Positions 32,905 through 41,658 of a DNA stretch of 64,000 nt are shown here, piece after piece. The DNA comes from Streptomyces sp. NBRC 110035 (lineage in GTDB: Bacteria; Actinomycetota; Actinomycetes; Streptomycetales; Streptomycetaceae): assembly GCF_000829695.1 (NCBI RefSeq), contig NZ_BBNN01000028.1, positions 1 through 64,000 on the forward strand. Reading direction: 5' to 3'. The notes beneath the pieces were generated by a model that saw only the letters and a program-made list of their open reading frames with translations, was not told the origin of the DNA and did no database searches. How positions within the stretch are numbered: position 1 is the first letter of the stretch; each line of letters begins with the position of its first letter. The position numbers and the translations under genes were made by a program.

Positions 32905-33000
32905 CCGTGAACTTCACGGAGACTAGCCCGTGCCTCGAACTCACATCCAGGTCTCGCCACAACTGTGGCCAATTTCAGCCGTCAACCGGCATGAAATGCC
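32905..33000. promoter_or_regulatory. Three palindromes in a divergent regulatory region
   Basis: CCGTGAACTTCACGG (32905-32919) is a perfect inverted repeat around one base. GCCACAACTGTGGC (32956-32969) has 6-bp arms, and GGCATGAAATGCC (32988-33000) has 5-bp arms. A TTGACA follows at 33007-33012. They lie between the Xre-type gene (start 32860) and the MmyB-domain gene (start 33085) and are likely operator sites. Confidence 0.55.
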
Positions 33001-33084
33001 ACGATAGTTGACACGCCCGAGGTTCGGGCCGGAGGATCGGGGCGCCGCGTCAAGGCCGCACAGGCAAGAGGGGTGAGCCTCCCG

Positions 33085-33744
33085 ATGGCACATCAGGCAG
33101 GAGGGCAGCGGTCGGTACCGCGGCCCGGCCCCGAGACTCCCGAGGTGCGGGCCTACCTGGAGGACTACGCCGTGCTCCTCCACGCGGTGCCCTTCCCCTC
33201 CCTGGTGGTCGACCGCCGCTGGGACGTCCTGCTGGCCAACACCGCTTTCCGGACACTTTTCCGGGATGTCGAACCGCATCCGACGGCCATGCCCGGCGAC
33301 AACTTCCTCCGGTTCGTCCTCTTCCACCCGGACGCCGCCACCGTGCTGGGGGAACACGAGTCGAGCTGGTGCCTGCCGATGCTGGCGCACTTCGCCAAGA
33401 CGGTGGAGCGGCACGGCCACGACCACGGACTGCAGGCCATCCGCCGGGACATCGCCCAGGACCCCATCATGGAGGCCGCCTACCGGCAGGGGCTACCGCA
33501 CTGGCTCCGTGCCGTCGGCGAGCAGGCTGCCGAACACGACGGCGCCGTAAGGCCGTTGCGGCACCCCGATCCGCGCTGGGGGGTCACCGACTGCCGCCTC
33601 GTCGTGGAGACGACCAGGGTTCTCGAGGACATGGACTGCGTCCGGCTGACGCTGGTCCTGCGCGAGACGCCCCGCACCCCGGCCGGCCACCGAAGACGCC
33701 GGCGCGCCGCCTCCCATCTCAGCGTGGTGCCGGCGGGGGACTGA
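33085..33744 (+). CDS. MmyB-type ligand-binding domain protein lacking HTH
   Basis: A 219-residue protein that is entirely the PAS-like sensor domain usually fused behind an Xre HTH in MmyB-family regulators: LLHAVPFPSLVVDRRWDVLL, ANTAFRTLF, NFLRFVLFHPDAATVL and the C-terminal TLVLRETPRTP. These domains are thought to bind fatty-acid-like or other small ligands. No HTH is encoded before it, and the next upstream DNA is intergenic. ATG 33085 is chosen over GTG 33073 because GAGGGG is then at workable distance. The divergent neighbour is a stand-alone Xre HTH protein, so the pair could be a split sensor/regulator. Confidence 0.8.
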   Translation: MAHQAGGQRSVPRPGPETPEVRAYLEDYAVLLHAVPFPSLVVDRRWDVLLANTAFRTLFRDVEPHPTAMPGDNFLRFVLFHPDAATVLGEHESSWCLPMLAHFAKTVERHGHDHGLQAIRRDIAQDPIMEAAYRQGLPHWLRAVGEQAAEHDGAVRPLRHPDPRWGVTDCRLVVETTRVLEDMDCVRLTLVLRETPRTPAGHRRRRRAASHLSVVPAGD

Positions 33745-33797
33745 ACCGTCCCGCCGGAGTCGACGCGGTCGTGACGCGCCGCTTTCCTGCGTACCGA

Positions 33798-33812
33798 CGC
33801 AAACCGTTTGCG
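33798..33812. promoter_or_regulatory. LacI/GalR-like palindrome CGCAAACCGTTTGCG
   Basis: 6-bp perfect arms around three bases, similar to the actinobacterial LacI-type consensus CGCAAACGTTTGCG but with one extra central base. It is 222 bases upstream of the small membrane-protein gene. The rest of the 289-base gap (33745-34033) shows nothing else. Confidence 0.4.
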
Positions 33813-34033
33813 CGCCTTGCGCTCTCCTCTGCGCCAGCGCCCCTGGCCCCCGGTGCCGTACGGGCCGCCCACCGCCGGGGGCTCGACGTCCCCACGCTGA
33901 TCTCGGTCGTCGGATGCCGACCGGTCGCGTTCCCGTGGCGGACCGGCCTCCGGCTCCCGGCCGCCGACCTGCCGGGAGGGCCGGGGCGTTCCAGGGTGGA
34001 CGGCACTGCGCCACACAGCGACCGGGAGCTCTC

Positions 34034-34459
34034 ATGCGTCTGCCCATCGAACCCAGGCACGTGGCACCCCGTCTGGCCACGGGGGCGTTCATCCTCAACT
34101 CCGGACTGTCCAAGCGGGGCGTCGACGAGGAGACGGCCGCCCAGGTGCACGGAATGGCCAAGAACACCTATCCGTTCCTCGAGAAGGTGCAGCCCGCCGC
34201 CTTCGCCCGGCTGTTCTCCGCCGGGGAGATCACGCTGGGCGCGGCCCTGCTGCTGCCCGCCGTTCCCACGGTCGTGGCCGGCGCCGGACTGGCGGCGTTC
34301 TCGTCGGCGCTGCTGGGGATGTACCTGCGGACGCCGGGGATGCGTGAGGAAGGCAGCCTGCGGCCCACCCAGGAGGGTCTCGCCCTGGCCAAGGACGTCT
34401 GGATGCTAGGGGTCGGGGTCGGGTTCGTCGTCGACGAGCTGACGCGCGACAGGTGCTGA
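34034..34459 (+). CDS. Small membrane protein (DoxX-like)
   Basis: A 141-residue protein with about three to four hydrophobic segments: ITLGAALLLPAVPTVVAGAG, LAAFSSALLGMYL and VWMLGVGVGFVVDEL, preceded by RLATGAFILNSGLSK, which resembles the start of DoxX-family proteins. ATG 34034 follows GGGAGCTCTC. It stands alone between a sensor-domain gene and the convergent DMT gene. The function is not known; DoxX relatives are linked to redox stress complexes, but that assignment is tentative here. Confidence 0.68.
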   Translation: MRLPIEPRHVAPRLATGAFILNSGLSKRGVDEETAAQVHGMAKNTYPFLEKVQPAAFARLFSAGEITLGAALLLPAVPTVVAGAGLAAFSSALLGMYLRTPGMREEGSLRPTQEGLALAKDVWMLGVGVGFVVDELTRDRC

Positions 34460-34505
34460 CCGGGCCGGTGACCGGCCCCGTGCCGCGGCCTCGCCACGGA
34501 GCCGT

Positions 34506-35585
34506 CTACGCCACGTCGGCCGGGTGGCCCGGTTCGGGCTGCCGACGCCTGTGCCGTGGCCGGGGCACGGGGCCGGTGGGTCCGTGCGGTGCCGCCGGCC
34601 CCGGACGCAGGGGGAGGACCGCGGCTTCGGGGTGGGCGGTCCTGGGGTGGGTGGCTTCGGGGTGAGCGGTCCTGGAGTGAGCGGTCCCGGGGTGGGTGGT
34701 CTCGGAGGGATCCGGCACGGGAGGGCCCGCCGCGGGGTGTACTCCGGCGTGCTCGCCGAGGCGCGGGCGTGGTGTCGCCCGGGTCAGGAGGATCACGCCC
34801 CATGAGGCGAGTGCCGCGCCGGTCAGTGCGAGCAGTACTCCCGCCGGGCCGCCCCGGAACCGCTCGCCGAGCAGGCAGAGTCCGATCACCGCGGCGGCCA
34901 CGGGGTTCGCCAGGGTCACCACCGCGAGCGGGGCGCCCAGCCCGCTGCGGTACGCGGTCTGGGACAGCAGCAGTCCGCCGGCCGCGAACACCGCGACGAG
35001 CAGGGCCACCCCGATCACCCGGACGTCCGGCAGCTGATCCGAGCGGTCCGTCACGGCCACCGTCACGGACTGGGTGAGCGCCGACGCCACCCCGGAGGCG
35101 ATGCCCGCCGCGGTCGCGTGCCGCAGTCCGGGCCGGGCGCCGGGCCGCGACAGCACGCCGATCAGAGCGGCCGTGACGCCCGAGACCAGCAGCGCCCCGG
35201 GCGCGGACAGTGTGCCGCCCGGTGCGGGCTCCGACGCGGTGGCCAGGATCGCCGCGAGACCGGCCAGGGTGAACGCCGTGCCCCGCCACTCGGTGCGCCC
35301 CACCCGCCGCCCCGCGAACCATGCTCCTGTGGGCACGGCCACGACCAGAGTGAGGGCGCCGAGCGGCTGGACCACGGTCAGCGGGCCGTACGCGAGCGCC
35401 ACGACGTGCAGCAGCGCGCCCGCGGCGTTCAGCACGACCGTCCACCACCAGGCGCCGCTGCCCAGCAGCCGCAGGGCACCGGTGCCGGGGGAGCGTGACG
35501 CCAGCCGTTCCTGGGCGACCGCGGCGGCTGCGTAGGCGACGGCGGAGACGAGGGACAGGGCGACGGCGACGAGGGCCGCGTTCAT
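34506..35585 (-). CDS. DMT-superfamily membrane transporter (EamA/NIPA-like)
   Basis: A 359-residue protein with about nine to ten transmembrane helices in the first 285 residues, e.g. LVAVALSLVSAVAYAAAAVA, AYGPLTVVQPLGALTLVVAV and GLGAPLAVVTLANPVAAAVI, the last matching the P-x-x-A-x-x-G-x-x-x-L-GE end of EamA repeats (IGLCLLGERF). The last 70 residues are a hydrophilic tail made of short His/Thr/Arg/Pro repeats from tandemly duplicated DNA (about 34636-34710). Its ATG overlaps the stop of the PAP2-like gene (ATGA). Substrate unknown; the pair is divergent from a TetR gene with many operator repeats. Confidence 0.82.
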   Translation of the reverse strand: MNAALVAVALSLVSAVAYAAAAVAQERLASRSPGTGALRLLGSGAWWWTVVLNAAGALLHVVALAYGPLTVVQPLGALTLVVAVPTGAWFAGRRVGRTEWRGTAFTLAGLAAILATASEPAPGGTLSAPGALLVSGVTAALIGVLSRPGARPGLRHATAAGIASGVASALTQSVTVAVTDRSDQLPDVRVIGVALLVAVFAAGGLLLSQTAYRSGLGAPLAVVTLANPVAAAVIGLCLLGERFRGGPAGVLLALTGAALASWGVILLTRATPRPRLGEHAGVHPAAGPPVPDPSETTHPGTAHSRTAHPEATHPRTAHPEAAVLPLRPGPAAPHGPTGPVPRPRHRRRQPEPGHPADVA

Positions 35586-36445
35586 CGGCGCGCCCCCGCG
35601 CGTTCCTCGGCCACGGCCCTCGCCTCGTCCGCCGCGCCCGCCGTGCCCTTCCCGTCTCTTTGCACCGGCACCGGCACCGTCGGCGGCCGGCGGGCATGGT
35701 GGGGGAGGCGCAGGACCGCGAGGGCGGCACCGAGCAGGGCGGCCGCCACGATCGCGTCCAGCCAGAAGTGGTTCGCCGTACCGACGATCACCAGCAGTGT
35801 CAGCAGCGGATGCAGCAGCCACAGCCACCGCCACCGTGAACGCGTGGCGACGACCAGACCGGTCGCCACCATCAGCGCCCAGCCGAAATGCAGCGAGGGC
35901 ATCGCCGCGAACTGGTTCGACAACGTGTCGGTCTGCGGAGGCCCGTAGACCGAGGGCCCGTACACCCGCGCGGTGTCCACCAGGCCGGTGGCGGCGAGCA
36001 TCCGGGGCGGCGCGAGCGGGAACGCCAGATGCAGCGTCAGTGCGGCGGCGGTGACCGCGGCAAGCACCCTTCGCGCCCACCTGTAGTGGACCGGACGGCG
36101 CAGGAAGAGCCAGATCAGAAAGGCGGCGGTGGCAGGGAAGTGCACGGCCGCGTAGTAGGTGTTCGCGAGGTGTACCAGGCCGTCTCCGTGCAGCAGCAGT
36201 GCCTGCACCGCTCCCTCGCCGGGCAGGCGGAGCGACCGTTCCAGCTCCCACACGTCGTGCCCGTTGCGGAGGGCGGCCTCGGAGTGGCCCGTCGCCAGCC
36301 GGCGGCCGACCTTGTAGACGAGGAAGAGCCCCGCCACGAGCAGGAGCTCACGCAGGAGGGGCGGGCGCGCCGACGCGCCGGACACCGGCGGTGGGCCGGG
36401 CCTCGCCGGTGGCGGCTCGCTCGGTGGCTCGCTGCGGGCATTCAT
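35582..36445 (-). CDS. PAP2-like membrane phosphatase (inositolphosphotransferase type)
   Basis: A 287-residue membrane protein with six predicted helices and the PAP2_3/Aur1-like motifs: FPLAPPRMLAATG, FAAMPSLHFGWALM (PSxHxG) and GTANHFWLDAIVAA (HxxxD), which together form the phosphatase/transferase site on the outer face. Related actinobacterial enzymes act on lipid-linked phosphates or transfer inositol phosphate. ATG 36445 is chosen where the Pro-rich cytosolic leader starts; the region upstream carries operators. It is coupled to the DMT gene and is probably controlled by the divergent TetR protein. Confidence 0.85.
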   Translation of the reverse strand: MNARSEPPSEPPPARPGPPPVSGASARPPLLRELLLVAGLFLVYKVGRRLATGHSEAALRNGHDVWELERSLRLPGEGAVQALLLHGDGLVHLANTYYAAVHFPATAAFLIWLFLRRPVHYRWARRVLAAVTAAALTLHLAFPLAPPRMLAATGLVDTARVYGPSVYGPPQTDTLSNQFAAMPSLHFGWALMVATGLVVATRSRWRWLWLLHPLLTLLVIVGTANHFWLDAIVAAALLGAALAVLRLPHHARRPPTVPVPVQRDGKGTAGAADEARAVAEERAGARR

Positions 36446-36540
36446 TCCCCGGCCCTTTCGCCGACGCTGGTTCCGTGGTGGTGCTGAGGGCACTTGTGGT
36501 GCCGGGCCGGGCTGCGGTGTCGAGCCTCAGCGGGACGAGT

Positions 36541-36628
36541 CCGATTCGATACGCGATCGTACCGATACGAGTTCGTACCGATACGCGAGTGTACCGATAC
36601 GGCACCGTTCCGGTACACTCGCGTATCG
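36541..36628. promoter_or_regulatory. Operator array of the divergent TetR gene
   Basis: GTACCGATACG occurs three times at 36559-36599, spaced 16 bases apart. The third copy is part of a perfect 17-bp inverted repeat: 36579-36595 pairs with GGTACACTCGCGTATCG (36612-36628) around 16 bases. Located between the PAP2-like gene and the TetR gene, these are strong candidates for autoregulatory TetR sites controlling both directions. Confidence 0.75.
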
Positions 36629-36700
36629 ATGGGTGGCGGACACAGGCCCGCCGGGAACCGGCAGCCCGGAGGGTCCGCCCCGGGACAAGGAGTCGATCCG

Positions 36701-37315
36701 ATGACGTCGCAGGCCGCGGACCGACCGGAACCGGTCGGCAGTTCGCGCCGCTCCAAGATCACGCCCGAGCGTGAGCAGGAGTTCTTCGACGCGGTCCTGG
36801 AACAGATCAGACAGTGCGGCTACGACGCCGTCACCATGGAGGGGGTCGCCGCCCGGACACGGTGCAGCAAGTCCACGCTGTACCGGCAGTGGCAGACCAA
36901 GCCCCGGTTCGTCGCCGCGGCCCTGCGGTCCAGCGGACAGGCGCGCTTCGCCGGCATCGACACCGGTACCCTCGCCGGGGATCTGCGCGAGGCCGCCCGT
37001 AGCGCGGGCGCGTGGTCGGCGAAGGACACCTCGCTGTTACAGGCACTCGGTCACGCGGTCACGCAGGACCCGGAGCTGGCGCAGGCCCTGCGCGAAGCAC
37101 TGGTCGAACCGGAGACCACCGCACTGAAGGCGATCGTGCGCCGCGGGGTCGAACGCGGTGAGGTCTCCGCGGACAATCCGGCACTGGCGTACATCCCGGC
37201 CCAGTTCTTCGGAGTGCTGCGGGTGCGGCCCCTCCTGGAGGGGGAGAACGCGGACCCGGACTACCTGCTCCGGTTCGTGGAGGCCGCCGTACTGCCGGCG
37301 CTCGGCCTCGAATGA
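36701..37315 (+). CDS. TetR-family regulator with a TTA codon
   Basis: A 204-residue repressor. The N-terminal HTH is FFDAVLEQIRQCGYDAVTME and GVAARTRCSKSTLYRQWQTK (residues 28-67); the C-terminal ligand domain has the TetR_C pattern TLAGDLREAARSAG and LRVRPLLEGENADPDYLLRF. ATG 36701 follows ACAAGGAG. Leu113 is encoded by TTA (37037-37039), the rare codon read only by the bldA tRNA in Streptomyces, so translation may be limited to late growth. It is divergent from the PAP2/DMT pair across the operator array and is followed by a strong terminator. Confidence 0.9.
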   Translation: MTSQAADRPEPVGSSRRSKITPEREQEFFDAVLEQIRQCGYDAVTMEGVAARTRCSKSTLYRQWQTKPRFVAAALRSSGQARFAGIDTGTLAGDLREAARSAGAWSAKDTSLLQALGHAVTQDPELAQALREALVEPETTALKAIVRRGVERGEVSADNPALAYIPAQFFGVLRVRPLLEGENADPDYLLRFVEAAVLPALGLE

Positions 37316-37394
37316 GACCAGGGCCGCCGCTCCCGGACGACCGGGCGGCGGCCCGGCCGCGCCGCACCGTGGGGACGGGGGCGGCGCGCACCAC

Positions 37395-37441
37395 CGGCCG
37401 GGTGGGGCTCCCCCTGAGCGGAGGGGAACCCCACCCGGCCG
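37395..37441. terminator. Bidirectional terminator between TetR and DUF2510 genes
   Basis: CGGCCGGGTGGGG (37395-37407) pairs perfectly with 37429-37441, and an inner CCCC/GGGG pair extends the stem. It separates two convergent genes. Confidence 0.85.
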
Positions 37442-37481
37442 TCGTTCCGGGGGGCGGACGGCGCGGCGGACGAGGGTGGGC

Positions 37482-38498
37482 TCAGACGTCCTGGCCGTTG
37501 CCGCCGCCGCCCTCCGCCTCTTCTATGCCCTCGGTGATGTCGTCGAGGACGGACTGCTTCTGGTCCGTGTCCACGCCGAAGCGGACCACGACGATCTGTT
37601 CCGGCTGTGCGGGGGAGGGGAAGGCCAGCGACTGGACGTACCCGTCTGAGCCCTTGCTCGTGACCGCCTTCCAGCGCACCAGGTAGCCCTTCTGCCCGGC
37701 GACGGTCACCGCCTTCGACTCGAGGACCTCGTGCGAGCTGATCCTCCCGTAGGAATCGCCGCCGTACGACTCCTCGGCATTGGCGGAGATGTCCGCCTTG
37801 GCGACCTCCTCCGCGGTGGAACCGCGGGTGCCCAGGGCCAGTGCCGGTGCCGAGTACGCACCGCCCTTGGTGCAGGTGCTGGAGGTGTCGCCGGGGCAGT
37901 CGTACGTGTCCTCCGACATGATCTGGGCGCCCACCTGGCCCTCCTGGCCGTACCAGCCGTCCGGGATGGGCAGGCTGATCCCGCTCAGTCCGTCGGTCAC
38001 CGACCCGCTCTCGACCCGCGGCGGCTCCGAGGTGTCCGGGCCGGGGCCCTCCTCGCCCGGACCGCGCTCGGTGTCCCCGCCCGGACCGCCGTCCCGTCCG
38101 TCCGGTGCCCGCGAGGCGGTGGAGCCGTCGCTCCCGCCGCCGTCGGTCAGCGCGTACACGCCGACCCCGATGCTCGCCAGCACCGCGACGGCCGCCGCCA
38201 CGGCGATCCCGATGCGCAGCCCCCGCCCTCGGCCGGAGCCCGGGCCGGACCTCACGACCCCGGGATACCCGGGATACCCGGGATACCCGGGATGCGCCGG
38301 GTATCCCGGGTATGTCGGCCGGGCCGGGTACGCCGGTCCGGCCGACGCGCCCGGCACCGGCGGGCCCCAGGCGGGCGCCGATCCCGCCGGCCGGACCTGG
38401 TCCGTCCAGGCAGTGCCGTCCCACCAGCGCTCGGTGGCCGGTCCGTCATTCGTCTGCCCGGGGTCGGGATACCACCCGGGAGGAGTCGCCTGCGTCAT
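37482..38498 (-). CDS. DUF2510 membrane-anchored protein
   Basis: A 338-residue protein. It begins with a DUF2510 domain (PPGWYPDPGQTNDGPATERW and WDGTAWTDQVRP), followed by a Pro/Gly/Tyr-rich stretch of YPGYP repeats, one transmembrane helix (IGIAVAAAVAVLASIGVGVYAL), an acidic Gly/Pro linker and an extracytoplasmic domain of about 170 residues (ISLPIPDGWYGQ to DDITEGIEEAEG) with one likely disulfide pair (YDCPGDTSSTCT). DUF2510 is a short cytoplasmic module of unknown role. ATG 38498 is chosen because the DUF starts immediately. No partner gene is evident; the divergent neighbour is the broken AAA regulator. Confidence 0.8.
   Translation of the reverse strand: MTQATPPGWYPDPGQTNDGPATERWWDGTAWTDQVRPAGSAPAWGPPVPGASAGPAYPARPTYPGYPAHPGYPGYPGYPGVVRSGPGSGRGRGLRIGIAVAAAVAVLASIGVGVYALTDGGGSDGSTASRAPDGRDGGPGGDTERGPGEEGPGPDTSEPPRVESGSVTDGLSGISLPIPDGWYGQEGQVGAQIMSEDTYDCPGDTSSTCTKGGAYSAPALALGTRGSTAEEVAKADISANAEESYGGDSYGRISSHEVLESKAVTVAGQKGYLVRWKAVTSKGSDGYVQSLAFPSPAQPEQIVVVRFGVDTDQKQSVLDDITEGIEEAEGGGGNGQDV
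38262..38307. repeat. 9-bp repeat GGGATACCC with inverted copy
   Basis: Three direct copies at 38262-38288 and an inverted copy at 38299-38307, inside the DUF2510 gene. They encode the Tyr-Pro-Gly repeats and could fold into a hairpin in DNA or RNA. Confidence 0.8.
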
Positions 38499-38919
38499 GC
38501 CCCCACCGTATGAGGCGTCGGTGAAAGAGGGATGAGAGAGGTCCGTATATCCGGGATCCCGAGGTCGCGCGGGCCCGGGCGGACCCACGCGTGTGCACCC
38601 GTGCGGGCCCGCGGGCGTGCGGGCCCGCACGGGCGGCCGGATGCCGGAATCCCCGGAACCCGGCCCCGGGAGCCCCACCCCGGGGCCCCGCCCCACCCCC
38701 TGCGTCCCGCCCCTGTCGAAAACGTCCGACGCACCATCACCTGCCTTTTCCGTGAAAGGCGTTGGCCGTCGGACCCCGGTGGACCGCAGGACGCGTCGCC
38801 CCCTGTACCCGCTTGTCACCCTCCACGGCAAGAGCCCGGCCGGTACCGCTCCGTCGAGGCCGTCGGAGGACTACGCTCGACGCCTGTACGTCGTTCGGGC
38901 GACTTGGGGAGGCAGCGGA
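38499..38919. other. Gene-free divergent region before the AAA regulator
   Basis: 421 bases. It holds the palindrome CGGGATCCCG (38552-38561) and a duplicated GTGCGGGCCCGC (38601-38612 and 38617-38628), then very G/C-rich DNA. No gene is supported; promoters of the DUF2510 and regulator genes must lie here, but I cannot place them. Confidence 0.4.
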
Positions 38920-41658
38920 ATGACGGAGGTACGGCCCATGGCATCGGCCTCGGCCTCTCTCTGGGAGCGGGAGGAGGAGGTCGCCGCCATCACCGCGATG
39001 GTCGACACCCTGTGCGCGGACCGGTCCTCGCCCGGCGGTCTGCTGGTGCTGCGGGGCGAGGCGGGTCTCGGCAAGACCGCACTGCTCGCCGAGACCCGGC
39101 GCATCGCCGAACAGCGTGGCTGTACCGTGTGGTCGGCCCGTGGCGGCGAGACCCTGCGCACCGTCCCGTTCAACGTCGTACGCCAGCTCCTCCAGCCCGC
39201 GCTGGTGCCGATGGTGCCGGAAGAGGTCCGCGAGTACCTCGGCGACTGGTACGACATCGCCGGCCCCGCCCTCGGCGTAGCCGAGCCCGGCGACCGGCAC
39301 GCCGATCCGCAGGGCGTCTGCGAGGGCCTGGTCGCCGCCGTGCGCCGGCTGGCCCGCCGGGACTGGCCGCTGGTGCTGACGGTCGACGACGCCCACTGGG
39401 CCGACCAGGAGACCCTGCACTGGCTCTCCGCCTTCGCGAAAAGCCTGGCGGACCTGCCCGTTCTCGTCGTGGTCGCCCGCCGGCCCGGCGAGGTCTCCGG
39501 GGCGAGCGCCCGCCATCTGGACGCCGTCGCCGAGGCGGCCGCGCACCCCGTCACCGTCCTCAGCGCGCTGACCCCGCCCGCCGCGGCCGGCCTGACCCGC
39601 GCCACCCTCGGCGAGAACGCGGACGCCGCGTTCTGCCGCGAGGTGTGGGCCGTCACCGGCGGCAACCCCTACGACACCGTCGAACTGCTCGCCAAGGTCC
39701 GGGACGGCGGACTCGAACCCGTCGAGGCGCACGCCGGTGAACTGCGCGAACTGAACCGCTCCGCCCGCGGCGGCGGGCTCGTCGCCCGGCTGGAGGAACT
39801 CGGCATAGACGCCACCCGGTTCGCCTGGGCCGCCGCCATCCTCGGCAGCGACATCACCGTCGGCCTGGTGGCCGAGCTCGCCACCCTCGACCACACCGAC
39901 GCCGTCCGCTGCGCCGAACGCCTGCGCACTGCCCGCATCCTCACCGCACCCGACCCCGGGACCGGCCGCAGCGGACCCGCCGACCTCGAGTTCGTCCACC
40001 CGCTGATCGCCACCGCCGTCTACAACTCCATCCCCGACGCGCTGCGCCGCGCCATGCACGGCATAGCCGCCCGGATCGTCACCGACTCCGGGCGCGGCGC
40101 CGCGTCCGCCTCCCGCCACCTCCTCGAAGTGCACCCGGACGACGACGAGGAACTCGTCTGCCAACTGCGGGACGCCGCCGGTGAACACCTCGCCGTCGGC
40201 GCCCCGGACGCCGCCCGCCGCTGCCTGGAGCGTGCCCTGGAGGAACCGCCCCGCCCCGAGGTCCACGCGCGCGTGCTCTACGAGTTGGGCTGTGCCACCT
40301 TCCTCACCGCGCCCGCCCGGACCATCGGCCACCTGCGGACCGCGCTCGGCATGTCCGGCCTCGGCGGGGACGCGCGGGTGGACGCCGTGGTCCGGCTCTC
40401 CCAGGCGCTGATGCACAACAACCAGATGGAGGAGGCCGTCCGCACCGTCGAGGCGGAGGCCGCGCGGCTGGAGCCCGGCCCCGCCCGGATGCGCCTGCAG
40501 GCCGTGCAGTTCATGTGGGAGGGCATCCACGACGGCGAGACCACCGCCCCCGGCCGCTCCGAACGCCTCGCCGCCCTCGCCGCCACCTGCACCGGCCGGG
40601 ACAACTCCGAGCGCGCGCTGCTCATTCTGCGTGGCTTCGACGCCATGATGCGCGGCGAGAACGCCGAGGAGATCGCCGAGATCAGCGACCGCGTCCTCGT
40701 CAATGGCCGTCTCGCGCCCGGCCTCGGCTGGACCGACGCCGAGTGGGGCGTCGAGCTGCTCCTGATGCTCGCCAGCACGTACACCTACACCGATCGACTC
40801 GACCGCGCCGAGAGCCTCTACACCGAGGCCCTGCGCTCCTACGAGTCGGCCGGCTGGAGCGGCGGCCACCTGGTCCTCGCCCACGCCTACGTCGGTCTCG
40901 CACACCGCAGGCGGGGCCGCCTCGCGGCGGCGGAGAAGTCGCTGCGCGAATCCCTGCGCCTGGCCGAACGCGTGGGCCGCGGCCTGCCCCTGTAGTGGAC
41001 GGCAACCTGCAACCTGGTCGACACGCTGCTCGTCCGCGGCCATGCGGACGAGGCCTGGGAGGTCGCCGAACGGCACGGCTTCACGCCGCCCTACCCGTCC
41101 ACCATCGTGCTGCCCGACCCCCGTTCGGTGCGCGGCAGGCTGCTGCTCGCCGTCGGCCGTACGAAGGACGGCATCAACGAACTGGAGGCCGCGGAGAAGG
41201 CGGCGGCCTCCCGCGACCACCACAACCCCGTCCACGTCTTCTGGGCAGCCGACCTCGCGCGCGCCATCGCCGCCCAGGACCCGGCCCGTGCCGCCCGGCT
41301 CGCCGTCGAGCACCGCCGCCGGGCCGAGCGCTTCGGCACGGACACCGCCATAGGGGAGTCCCTGCGCTGCGCCGCCGCCCTGGAGACCGGCCAGCGGGCG
41401 GTGCGGCTCGCCGCGCAGGCCGTCGCCTACCTGGAGTCCTCACCCTGCCAGTACGAACACGCGGCGGCCCGCGTCGAGTACGGCGTCCTCGCCCGCTCGC
41501 GGACCGACCTGGAGCGGGGCCTGGCTCTCGCGCGTTCCTGCGGCGCGGACGGCCTGGCCGTCCGCGCCGAGGCCGAACTGACCGCGCTCGCCGGCCGGAC
41601 GGCGAGCGCGGGCCGTGCCGCGGTCCCGGGAGGGGAGCCGGGGCACCGGCCCCGGTGA
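38920..41658 (+). pseudogene. Large AAA-ATPase (LuxR/LAL-type) regulator interrupted by an amber codon
   Basis: The frame starts at ATG 38920 (GGGAGG upstream; ATG 38938 also has GGAGG) and encodes a STAND/AAA ATPase: Walker A RGEAGLGKTALL, Walker B LVLTVDDAHWADQET, then TPR-like helical repeats. At 40993-40995 a TAG interrupts it after VGRGLPL; the same frame continues without a break (WTATCNLVDTLLVRGHADEA) to 41658, another 220 codons of the same protein. A single C-to-G change of TAC would explain it. The C-terminal LuxR HTH expected for LAL regulators is also missing, the chain ending in EPGHRPR. A sequencing error or readthrough cannot be excluded. Confidence 0.78.

Noticed and set aside
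40993..40995. Programmed frameshift or selenocysteine-like recoding at the amber codon
   Set aside because: The frame continues unchanged after TAG, so a frameshift is not needed, and TAG is not used for selenocysteine; simple mutation, sequencing error or low-level readthrough is more likely.
38737..41313. 858-codon minus-strand open frame opposite the AAA regulator
   Set aside because: Gly/Val/Asp-rich antisense frame; the plus strand has Walker motifs and a ribosome binding site.
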